From NCBI GenBank assembly GCA_902363145.1, contig CABIZB010000001.1, forward strand, positions 310,001 through 374,000: DNA of 64,000 nucleotides. Direction: 5' to 3'. This document shows positions 17,541 through 25,229 of the stretch, one piece after another. The stretch is from Oscillospiraceae bacterium. GTDB taxonomy: Bacteria > Bacillota > Clostridia > Oscillospirales > Ruminococcaceae. Numbering within the stretch: the stretch's first letter is position 1; each line of letters opens with the position of its first letter. The notes under the pieces are model-generated. The model did not search any database. It worked only from the letters and a program-made list of their open reading frames with translations, and had not been told where the DNA came from. A program made the position numbers and the translations under genes.

Positions 17541-19049
17541 ATGTTCAAGGTTTTGCTTGTTGATGACGAGCCTAATGTTCGTCAGGGCATAAAAATGATG
17601 ATCCCGTGGGACGAGATAGACTGCGAGGTGATAGGCGAAGCGGACGACGGCGATGACGGACTTAACAAGATAATGACGCTCCAGCCCGATATAGTTATCG
17701 CAGATATAAAAATGCCCGGAAAGACAGGCATTGAGATGACGGAAGCCGCAAAGGCGCTGGGCTTCAAGGGCAAGGTGCTGATACTTTCCGGCTATTCGGA
17801 TTTTTCCTATGCCAAGACCGCTATTGCGCTGGGTGTAGAGAATTTTATCCTCAAACCCGTTGACGAGGACGAGCTTATCGAAGCCATAAAGACGGCAGGG
17901 AAGAAGATAAAGAGTGAGCGTGAGCACAGATACAAGCAGGAGATAGGCAGGGAATACCTTAATGAGCAGCTTGTCAAGGGGCTTTTTGCGGGTGACCCCA
18001 TCCATGTGGCAGCTGCCGTAGATGAATATGATTTTCCAAGCTACTGCGCCGCTATCGTCTGCTCCGACGGCAGTCATCCCGAGCAGTCTGCCGACTATAA
18101 CACAGTCCGCCGCTTCTATGACGCTCTTAACAACGTGGATATAGTTTCGGTGGATATAAGCGGTGCGCTGGGAATACTTTTCAAGGGCTGGAAATATACC
18201 GATGTTATGATGTCCCTTGAAAAGCTGCGCAAGGAGCTTTCTCCCGAAGCGTTTATTTCCTGCGGCTGCAATGTAAGCTCTCCGGCAGAGATATGCGTTT
18301 CATATTCCGAGGCGGCTGATTTCTACCGCAAGAGATTTATCTTCCATCACTGCGGCGTGGCAAGCACCGAGGTGTTCAAAAAGAGCCGCACCGCCGAGGA
18401 TATCGACTTTGCCGACAGGATATACGCATACATGGAGATAAACGATACCGAAAAGCTCAACGGCGTTCTTGACAGATTTATGGAGTCCATGCTCACTGCG
18501 GACAATACTCCCGAAAAGGCTAAGATAAGCTGTATCACCATGCTTATGGACGTGCGCTCCCAGATGAGCAGAAGCGCTGCGGACAAAAAGCCCGAGAACA
18601 TGATAAGCGATGATTTTGTAAACGAGATAAGCGATATGCACAGCCTGAGCCGGATGGTGGAGGCTATCAGAACAAAGCTCACCGATATCTCTGATGCCTG
18701 CTTCGGCAAGACCACAAAGAGCACCATGGAGCGTGTGGTCCAGTATATCAGAGCAAACTACAACCGTGAGCTTCGCCTTGAAATGCTGGCAGGGATCTTC
18801 GGCTACAACAGCGCATATCTTGGCAAGGTGTTCCACCAATATACAGGCGATAACTTCAACAACTATCTCGATGAGATACGTATTTCAGAAGCAAAGCGCC
18901 TGCTTGCCATGGACGAATACAGGGTGTATGAGGTGGCTGAAATGGTGGGCTACTCAAACATCAACTATTTCCACAACAAATTCAAGAAATATGTGGGCAT
19001 GAGTCCATTGAGCTACAAAAAGCAGTTCGGCGGCGGAAAGGACGAATAA
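17541..19049 (+). CDS. YesN-type response regulator with AraC DNA-binding domain
   Basis: A 502-residue regulator. Residues 1-120 are a receiver domain with DDE at 8-10, the phosphate-accepting Asp55 in DIVIADIKMPG and a conserved Lys in FILKPVDEDEL. The centre is a long variable linker. The last 100 residues are a double helix-turn-helix of the AraC family (LEMLAGIFGYNSAYLGKVFHQ, and VAEMVGYSNINYFHNKFKKY). It is the partner of the preceding kinase. Targets are not known; the lone solute-binding lipoprotein at 1.6-3.8 kb or the neighbouring anion transporter are possible but unproven. Confidence 0.95.
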   Translation: MFKVLLVDDEPNVRQGIKMMIPWDEIDCEVIGEADDGDDGLNKIMTLQPDIVIADIKMPGKTGIEMTEAAKALGFKGKVLILSGYSDFSYAKTAIALGVENFILKPVDEDELIEAIKTAGKKIKSEREHRYKQEIGREYLNEQLVKGLFAGDPIHVAAAVDEYDFPSYCAAIVCSDGSHPEQSADYNTVRRFYDALNNVDIVSVDISGALGILFKGWKYTDVMMSLEKLRKELSPEAFISCGCNVSSPAEICVSYSEAADFYRKRFIFHHCGVASTEVFKKSRTAEDIDFADRIYAYMEINDTEKLNGVLDRFMESMLTADNTPEKAKISCITMLMDVRSQMSRSAADKKPENMISDDFVNEISDMHSLSRMVEAIRTKLTDISDACFGKTTKSTMERVVQYIRANYNRELRLEMLAGIFGYNSAYLGKVFHQYTGDNFNNYLDEIRISEAKRLLAMDEYRVYEVAEMVGYSNINYFHNKFKKYVGMSPLSYKKQFGGGKDE

Positions 19050-19070
19050 GCCTGCATATTTGACAATTCA

Positions 19071-19113
19071 GAATAAGGGTATGTATAATGTTATATACCC
19101 TTATTCTTTTTTT
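19071..19113 (+). terminator. Rho-independent terminator of the yesMN operon
   Basis: GAATAAGGGTAT (19071-19082) pairs with ATACCCTTATTC (19095-19106), then seven T. Confidence 0.9.
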
Positions 19114-19249
19114 ATATTTCTAAAAACGGGCTGTGTATGTTAAGATAAATATATATGCAGAAAATGCGGAATCATACGGCATTTTGATAAATTTTCAGGG
19201 ATATTTGCCGCCTTCCGTACTGCTTTTTTAAACGAAAGGACAGTGTGAA

Positions 19250-20089
19250 ATGTATAAAATCGTTAGAAAAAAAGCATTAAACCCCACTGTAACACTTATG
19301 GATATCGAAGCTCCCGCAGTTGCAAAAAAGGCGGAGCCCGGTCAGTTCATCATTCTCAGAACAGATGAGAACGGCGAGAGAATCCCCCTTACAGTAGCTG
19401 ATTTTGACAGAGAAAAGGGTACTGTTACCATTATCTTCCAGATAGTTGGTGCAACTACCGAAAAGCTTAATCATATGAACGAGGGCGAATGTCTTCATGA
19501 CTTTGCAGGCCCTCTCGGCAGAGCAACTCATACAGAAGGCCTTAAGAAGGTAGCTGTTGTAGGCGGCGGTGTTGGCTGTGCTATCGCATATCCCGTTGCA
19601 AAGAAGCTCCATCAGGTAGGCTGCGAGGTGCATTCCATCGTTGGCTTCAGAAACAAGGACCTTGTTATCCTTGAAGATGAGTTCAAGGCTTGCTCCGACA
19701 AGCTCTGCATGATGACAGATGACGGTTCCTACGGCACAAAGGGTCTTGTTACCAATGCCCTCAAGGAGCTTATCGACAGCGGCGAGCAGTATGACGAGGT
19801 GATCGCTATCGGTCCCCTGATAATGATGAAGTTCGTTGCTGCAACCACTAAGGAATACGGCATCAAGACCGTTGTTTCCATGAACCCCATTATGATCGAC
19901 GGCACAGGAATGTGCGGCGGATGTCGTCTTTCCGTTGGCGGCGAGACAAAGTTTGCCTGCGTTGACGGTCCCGAGTTCGACGGTCACCTTGTTGATTTCG
20001 ACGAGGCTATGAGACGTTCCACAATGTACAAGCCTTTTGAAAAAAGAAAGTACGAAGAAACCTGCAATCTTTTCAAGGAGGTAAAGTGA
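19250..20089 (+). CDS. nfnA: NfnA: ferredoxin-NADP+ oxidoreductase, small (FAD/2Fe-2S) subunit
   Basis: A 279-residue ferredoxin-reductase-like protein of the PyrK/SudB family. FAD-binding barrel with ERIPLTVADFD, NAD-binding KVAVVGGGVGCAIAYPVAKK, and a C-terminal 2Fe-2S loop GTGMCGGCRLSVGG plus FACVDGPEFDGHLVDF. Together with the next gene it forms NfnAB, the electron-bifurcating NADH-dependent reduced ferredoxin:NADP+ oxidoreductase of anaerobes, supplying NADPH. The genes are adjacent (1-nt gap) with the Shine-Dalgarno AAGGAGG of the second inside the end of the first, which implies coupled translation. Alternative annotation: sulfide dehydrogenase subunit. Confidence 0.9.
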   Translation: MYKIVRKKALNPTVTLMDIEAPAVAKKAEPGQFIILRTDENGERIPLTVADFDREKGTVTIIFQIVGATTEKLNHMNEGECLHDFAGPLGRATHTEGLKKVAVVGGGVGCAIAYPVAKKLHQVGCEVHSIVGFRNKDLVILEDEFKACSDKLCMMTDDGSYGTKGLVTNALKELIDSGEQYDEVIAIGPLIMMKFVAATTKEYGIKTVVSMNPIMIDGTGMCGGCRLSVGGETKFACVDGPEFDGHLVDFDEAMRRSTMYKPFEKRKYEETCNLFKEVK

Positions 20090-20090
20090 A

Positions 20091-21479
20091 ATGCCTAATA
20101 TGTCTCTTAAAAAGAACCCCATGCCCTCTCAGGAGCCTGATGTAAGAAACAAGAACTTCCTGGAGGTAGCACTGGGCTATACAGCTGATATCGCAGTTGA
20201 CGAGGCACAGAGATGTCTCCACTGCAAGGCTATGCCCTGCGTTTCGGGCTGCCCCGTAAATATTGATATCCCAGGCTTTATCAAGGAGATCGCTGACGGT
20301 AACTTTGAGGGCGCTTACAGCGTTATCTCCAAGTCCAGCTCCCTCCCCGCAGTTTGCGGACGTGTATGCCCCCAGGAGAACCAGTGCGAGGGCAAGTGCG
20401 TAAGAGGAAAGAAGGGCGAGGCTGTAGCTATCGGCCGTCTGGAAAGATTTGCAGCTGACTATCACAACGCAAACTTCAAGGGCGAGCCTGAGATGCCCGC
20501 TTCCAACGGCAAGAGAGTTGCTGTTATCGGCGCAGGCCCTGCAGGTCTTACTTGTGCAGGCGACCTGGCAAAGAGAGGCTACAAGGTAACTGTATTCGAG
20601 GCGCTTCACCTTGCAGGCGGCGTTCTGGTTTACGGTATCCCCGAGTTCAGACTTCCCAAGAGCATCGTTCAGCACGAAATCGACGGTCTCAAGGCTATCG
20701 GCGTTGATATCGAAACAAATATGATAATCGGTAAGACCGTTACCATTGACGAGCTGTTTGAAAGCGGCTATGAGGCTGTGTTCATCGGTTCAGGCGCAGG
20801 TTTGCCCAGATTTATGAATATTCCCGGTGAGAACTACAAGGGTGTTTATTCCGCAAATGAGTTCCTTACCAGAGTAAACCTTATGAAGGCTTACAAGCCC
20901 GACAGCGATACTCCCGTCAAGGAAAATAAGAGAGTAGCAGTAGTCGGCGGCGGTAACGTTGCTATGGACGCTGCAAGATGCGCAAAGCGTCTCGGCGCAG
21001 AAGAGGTTTACATAGTTTACCGCCGTGGCGAGGCTGAGCTTCCTGCCCGTGCAGAGGAGATCGAGCACGCTAAGGAAGAGGGCATCATCTTCAAGACCCT
21101 TACCAACCCCACCGAGGTACTGGGCGATGAGAATGGCTTTGTAAGCGGCATCAAGTGCGTATCCATGGAGCTTGGCGAGCCTGATGAGTCGGGCAGAAGA
21201 CGTCCTGTTGTAAAGGAAGGCTCCGAGCACACCGTTGATGTTGACTGCGTTATCATGTCCATCGGTACATCTCCCAACCCCCTTATCAGAAACACAACTG
21301 AGGGACTTGAAACCAACAAGCACGGCTGTATCGTTACCAAGGACGAAAGCGGTCTTACCTCCCGTGAGGGCGTATATGCAGGCGGCGACGCCGTAACAGG
21401 CGCAGCTACCGTTATCCTCGCAATGGGCGCAGGCAAATCCGCAGCTCAGGCTATTGACGAGTATCTTCTTAATAAGTAA
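20091..21479 (+). CDS. nfnB: NfnB: ferredoxin-NADP+ oxidoreductase, large subunit (GltD-like)
   Basis: A 462-residue flavoprotein related to the glutamate synthase small chain. The N-terminus carries two cysteine groups for 4Fe-4S clusters (RCLHCKAMPCVSGCPVNID and CGRVCPQENQCEGKC). After these come an FAD fold VAVIGAGPAGLTCAGDLAKR and an NADP fold VAVVGGGNVAMDAARCAKRL, and a C-terminal GDAVTGAATVILAMGAGK. Free-standing genes like this are often called gltA/gltD, but there is no glutamate synthase large chain here and an NfnA gene precedes it, so the NfnAB assignment is preferred. Confidence 0.92.
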   Translation: MPNMSLKKNPMPSQEPDVRNKNFLEVALGYTADIAVDEAQRCLHCKAMPCVSGCPVNIDIPGFIKEIADGNFEGAYSVISKSSSLPAVCGRVCPQENQCEGKCVRGKKGEAVAIGRLERFAADYHNANFKGEPEMPASNGKRVAVIGAGPAGLTCAGDLAKRGYKVTVFEALHLAGGVLVYGIPEFRLPKSIVQHEIDGLKAIGVDIETNMIIGKTVTIDELFESGYEAVFIGSGAGLPRFMNIPGENYKGVYSANEFLTRVNLMKAYKPDSDTPVKENKRVAVVGGGNVAMDAARCAKRLGAEEVYIVYRRGEAELPARAEEIEHAKEEGIIFKTLTNPTEVLGDENGFVSGIKCVSMELGEPDESGRRRPVVKEGSEHTVDVDCVIMSIGTSPNPLIRNTTEGLETNKHGCIVTKDESGLTSREGVYAGGDAVTGAATVILAMGAGKSAAQAIDEYLLNK

Positions 21480-21489
21480 GAGATAACCT

Positions 21490-21526
21490 TTCACCGTATC
21501 CGTTCTGCGGGTACGGTGAATTTTTT
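21490..21526 (+). terminator. Rho-independent terminator of nfnAB
   Basis: TTCACCGTA and TACGGTGAA (ending 21520) form the stem; TTTTTT follows at 21521-21526. Confidence 0.85.
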
Positions 21527-21614
21527 GGGTGGTATTCCAAAATAATGTAGGGGACGGGTCTCCCGTCCCGCCTATCAAATGTTGGATAAATTGTAAGTTG
21601 TGGAGGTATATATT

Positions 21615-21776
21615 ATGAGAGTAATGATTTCGATCATTCTTATGGTAATTGCAGCGTTGGTCGGTTTTTTCTTTGGTGCTGGAATGAACGAAGCAATTGA
21701 TGGAGCAATACTACTTTCAATGATTACAGGTTTTGCTTGCACTATTAGTGCTATTGAAAAGAACAAGAAGGAATGA
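21615..21776 (+). CDS. 53-residue hydrophobic membrane peptide, unknown
   Basis: MRVMISIILMVIAALVGFFF is one membrane helix; a short charged loop with MNEAIDG and a second hydrophobic stretch AILLSMITGFACTISAI follow, ending in KNKKE. TGGAGG sits 8 nt before the ATG. No family is recognised. Its position after the nfnAB terminator with its own ribosome site argues that it is a real small gene. A perfect palindrome (GGGACGGG/CCCGTCCC) is just upstream at 21552-21571. Confidence 0.6.
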   Translation: MRVMISIILMVIAALVGFFFGAGMNEAIDGAILLSMITGFACTISAIEKNKKE

Positions 21777-21866
21777 CAAATTCCAATTTGTCATACATAT
21801 ATATAAATCAGCCTGCCAAATCTATAAAAACAAAAGCAATAAAATTTACAGGGAAGATATAATTCA

Positions 21867-22820
21867 ATGAAGAAATACATTATCAATTCCAACGACGCAG
21901 GTCAGCGTGTGGATAAGTTCATACAAAAAGCAGCTCCGAACCTGCCGCAGAGCATGATGTATAAGGGTATACGCACCAAGAACATCAAGCTCAACCGCAA
22001 GCGCTGCGAGATATCCACCCGACTTTCCGAGGGCGATGTGCTGGAGCTGTATCTGCCCGATGAATTTTTCGGCAGTGATGAAAAGGAGTATGAGTTCCTT
22101 AAAGCCCCTGCGGATATCACCGTGGTGTATGAGGACGAAAATATCCTGCTGATGGATAAGAAAAACGGACTTGTTGTTCATGAGGATAACGACGGTTCCG
22201 TTGATACCCTTGTGAACCGTATGCTCCACTATCTTTACGCAAAAGGGGAGTATGACCCTGCGGACGAAAACAGCTTTACTCCCGCCCTCTGCAACCGCCT
22301 TGACAGGAACACGGGTGGTATCGTAATTGCGGCAAAAAATGCTGAGTCTTTGCGTATCCTCAACCAGAAGATAAAGGACAGGGAGCTGGAGAAAAAATAT
22401 CTTTGTATCCTTGTGGGAGTTCCGCCCAAAAAGTCGGACACCCTTACCCATTATCTTTTCAAGGACAGCAAGACAAATACCGTTACCGTTTCCGACAAAA
22501 AGACTGCCTCCAACAAGACTATAATAACAAAGTACCGTGTGCTCAGGACCGACGGCACTCTTACCCTTGCGGAAATAGAGCTGATGACGGGCAGAACTCA
22601 CCAGATAAGGGCGCATATGGCATATATCGGCTGCCCTCTGCTGGGTGACGGAAAGTACGGCATCAACAGGGTGAACCGAAGCTATAACATCAAAACTCAG
22701 GCGCTTTATTCCTACAAGCTTAAATTTGATTTCACCACCGACAGCGGCATTCTCTCGTATCTTAACGGCAGGGAGTTCACCGCAGAAAACGTGTGGTTTG
22801 CGGACAAATTTGTTAAATAG
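21867..22820 (+). CDS. RluA-family rRNA/tRNA pseudouridine synthase
   Basis: A 317-residue pseudouridine synthase. Residues 1-70 are an S4 RNA-binding domain (GQRVDKFIQKAAPNL). The catalytic motif is CNRLDRNTGG with the active-site Asp, followed by KKYLCILVG and the conserved ELMTGRTHQIRAHMAYIGCPLLGD. It isomerises uridine in RNA; whether it is the RluC- or RluD-like type and its site cannot be fixed from sequence. It appears to be transcribed alone. Confidence 0.93.
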   Translation: MKKYIINSNDAGQRVDKFIQKAAPNLPQSMMYKGIRTKNIKLNRKRCEISTRLSEGDVLELYLPDEFFGSDEKEYEFLKAPADITVVYEDENILLMDKKNGLVVHEDNDGSVDTLVNRMLHYLYAKGEYDPADENSFTPALCNRLDRNTGGIVIAAKNAESLRILNQKIKDRELEKKYLCILVGVPPKKSDTLTHYLFKDSKTNTVTVSDKKTASNKTIITKYRVLRTDGTLTLAEIELMTGRTHQIRAHMAYIGCPLLGDGKYGINRVNRSYNIKTQALYSYKLKFDFTTDSGILSYLNGREFTAENVWFADKFVK

Positions 22821-22903
22821 CACAAACTTTTTGCCTAGAAAATGTGCAGTATTGTGCAAAGGGCAGTTCTTGAGATTGTGTTCTTTTGTTCACAAATTAC
22901 CTG

Positions 22904-22932
22904 TTGAATATGATTTTATATTCCGCTATAAT
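22904..22932 (+). promoter_or_regulatory. Promoter of the marR-ABC exporter operon
   Basis: TTGAAT (22904-22909) and TATAAT (22927-22932), 17-bp spacing, with a palindrome immediately downstream. Confidence 0.7.
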
Positions 22933-22935
22933 GAA

Positions 22936-22966
22936 TGTTAGACTTCTAACTGATAGATGTCTAACA
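22936..22966. promoter_or_regulatory. Probable MarR operator palindrome
   Basis: TGTTAGAC (22936-22943) and GTCTAACA (22959-22966) form a perfect inverted repeat over the transcription start, with an extra TTCTAACTGATAGA inside. Position just after the -10 box fits a repressor site for the MarR protein encoded next. As RNA it would also form a hairpin before a T-rich tract, so an early terminator is an alternative reading. Confidence 0.6.
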
Positions 22967-23000
22967 TTTTTCTTTTTCTTGGAATAAAGGAGCTGATGAA

Positions 23001-23477
23001 ATGGAAAATGCCGACTGCAGCTATAGAAATGAGGATGAGCATATCGGCAGATACATAAATCATCTTTCCAAAACATTGCGCTATACCACCAATGCCATGA
23101 TGATGAAACAGGGCGAGATAATAACAGGGGAGCAGTGCAGGATAATTTCCTATATAGCTCACCGCACGGCCCACGGCGAATGTGTGTATCAGCGTGATCT
23201 TGAAGATGATTTCGGGGTAAAGCGCTCATCCGTAGCGAGCATTCTGGGAAATCTTGAAAAAAGCGGGTACATTGCAAGAAGCGTCTGCGAGGAGGACGCA
23301 CGCATCAAGAGGATAACCCTTACCGAAAAGGGACTTCGCACAAGCAAGCAGATGTACGACAACATCTGCCGTTTGGAGCAGTATCTCTCAAACGGTATGA
23401 CACCTCATGAGCGTGAAGAGTTCATTCGCCTGATGAAGCTTGCAATAGAAAATTTAGAGAAATTCAAAGAAGAATAA
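23001..23477 (+). CDS. MarR-family transcriptional regulator
   Basis: A 158-residue winged-helix regulator. The recognition helix region is YQRDLEDDFGVKRSSVASIL and the wing is SVCEEDARIKRITLTEKG, typical of MarR. It heads an operon with two ABC exporter subunits, a common Firmicute arrangement in which the repressor is released by a toxic substrate of the pump. AAAGGAG lies 8 nt before the start. Confidence 0.93.
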   Translation: MENADCSYRNEDEHIGRYINHLSKTLRYTTNAMMMKQGEIITGEQCRIISYIAHRTAHGECVYQRDLEDDFGVKRSSVASILGNLEKSGYIARSVCEEDARIKRITLTEKGLRTSKQMYDNICRLEQYLSNGMTPHEREEFIRLMKLAIENLEKFKEE

Positions 23478-23498
23478 CTACAAAGGAGTGGTCAACAG

Positions 23499-25229
23499 AT
23501 GCTGAAAAAGCTTCTCGCCTGTGTGGGCGAGTACAAAAAATATACCATTCTCACGCCTGTGGTAATGATAGGCGAGGTACTGATGGAAGTTCTTATACCA
23601 TTGGTAATGGCAAAGATAGTGGACGTGGGAATTGCCAATGGCGATGTGGCGTTCACAGTAAAAATGGGACTTATCATGGTCTCCATGGCAATATTCTCCC
23701 TTTGCTGCGGCGCACTGGGCGGAAAGTTTGCCGCAAAGGCAGGCATGGGCTTTGCTAAGAATGTAAGAAAGAAGCTTTTTGACAAGGTTCAGGATTTTTC
23801 CTTTGCAAACGTGGATAAGTTCTCCACAGCTTCTCTGGTAACAAGACTTACCACCGACGTTACAAACGTTCAGAACACCTTTATGATGATAATCAGAATG
23901 GCGGTACGTGCGCCTTTCATGCTTATCATCGCACTTATAATGTCAATCTCCCTCAATGCAGAGCTGGCAGTTGTGTTCCTGGTCGCTATCCCCGTTCTGG
24001 GCGTTGCAGTGGGACTTATCACAACAAAGGCATTCCCCAGATTTGAGAAAATGCTTGAAAAGTATGACTCCCTCAACTCCAAGGTACAGGAAAACCTTAT
24101 CGGTATCAGAGTTGTAAAGGCATTCGTAAGAGAAAGGTTTGAGGGCAAGAAGTTCGTAGCTTCCGCTGACGAGGTAAGAGCCGCTCAGGTAAATGCCGAA
24201 AAGCTCGTTATTCTGGGTCAGCCCGCAATGCAGATAATTATGTATGCCTGCATCGTTGCCGTTATCTATTTCGGCGGAAATATGGTTATCGGCGGTACAT
24301 TCCTTGTCGGTGAGCTTTCCAGCTTCATCAGCTACGTAACTCAGATACTTATGTCCCTTATGATGCTCTCCATGATCTTCGTTATGACAACTATCTCCCT
24401 CGCTTCCATGCACAGAATAGTTGAGATATTCGACGAAGTTCCCGAGATCAGAGATGACGATGCAGACCCCGCACTTGTTCCCGCAGACGGAAGCATCAGA
24501 TTCAACAATGTTTCTTTCAGCTACGCCAAGGACGAGGATAACCTCACCGTAAAGAATATCAATCTTGATATCAAGTCTGGCGAGACCATCGGCGTTATCG
24601 GCGGAACCGGTTCGGCAAAGAGTACCCTTGTTCAGCTTATTCCTCGTCTCTACGACGTGCTTGACGGCAGCGTTGAGGTAGGCGGCAGAAATGTCAAGGA
24701 CTACAAGCTTGATAACCTGAGAAACGAAGTTGCAATGGTTCTCCAGAAGAACGTTCTGTTCTCAGGCACTATCGAGGATAACCTCCGCTGGGGAAATGAG
24801 AACGCTACCCACGAGGAGATCGTTGAAGCGTGCAAGCAGGCACAGGCTCACGACTTTATCATGAGCTTCCCCGACGGATACGATACAGATCTGGGTCAGG
24901 GCGGCGTAAACGTGTCCGGCGGTCAGAAGCAGAGACTTTGTATCGCAAGAGCGCTTCTTAAAAAGCCCAAGATAGTTATTCTTGATGACTCCACCAGCGC
25001 AGTCGATACTGCCACCGATGCGAAGATCAGAAGCGCATTCAGGCAGGAGCTGGCAGATACCACAACGATCATCATCGCCCAGAGAATTTCCTCCGTCAGC
25101 GATGCTGACAGGATAATCGTCCTCGACAACGGCGAGATAAACGCATTCGATACTCACGATAACCTTATAAAGAATAATGAGATCTACCGTGAAGTTTACT
25201 ACTCACAGCAGAAAGGAGCTGAAGAATAA
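23499..25229 (+). CDS. ABC exporter subunit with degenerate ATP site
   Basis: A 576-residue fused permease-ATPase: six membrane helices (residues about 15-320), then the nucleotide-binding domain. Walker A reads GGTGSAKST and Walker B ends ILDDSTSAVD, with Asp in place of the catalytic Glu, so its own ATP site is probably poor at hydrolysis. The signature is NVSGGQKQRLCIARAL. This is the degenerate half of a heterodimeric exporter (TM287/288 and BmrCD type). The stop overlaps the start of the next subunit gene in TAATG. Confidence 0.93.
   Translation: MLKKLLACVGEYKKYTILTPVVMIGEVLMEVLIPLVMAKIVDVGIANGDVAFTVKMGLIMVSMAIFSLCCGALGGKFAAKAGMGFAKNVRKKLFDKVQDFSFANVDKFSTASLVTRLTTDVTNVQNTFMMIIRMAVRAPFMLIIALIMSISLNAELAVVFLVAIPVLGVAVGLITTKAFPRFEKMLEKYDSLNSKVQENLIGIRVVKAFVRERFEGKKFVASADEVRAAQVNAEKLVILGQPAMQIIMYACIVAVIYFGGNMVIGGTFLVGELSSFISYVTQILMSLMMLSMIFVMTTISLASMHRIVEIFDEVPEIRDDDADPALVPADGSIRFNNVSFSYAKDEDNLTVKNINLDIKSGETIGVIGGTGSAKSTLVQLIPRLYDVLDGSVEVGGRNVKDYKLDNLRNEVAMVLQKNVLFSGTIEDNLRWGNENATHEEIVEACKQAQAHDFIMSFPDGYDTDLGQGGVNVSGGQKQRLCIARALLKKPKIVILDDSTSAVDTATDAKIRSAFRQELADTTTIIIAQRISSVSDADRIIVLDNGEINAFDTHDNLIKNNEIYREVYYSQQKGAEE

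Noticed and set aside
16653..18077. A 474-codon minus-strand open frame opposite the YesM and YesN genes
   Set aside because: It spans two convincing genes with all their motifs; the long frame follows from codon bias of the real strand.
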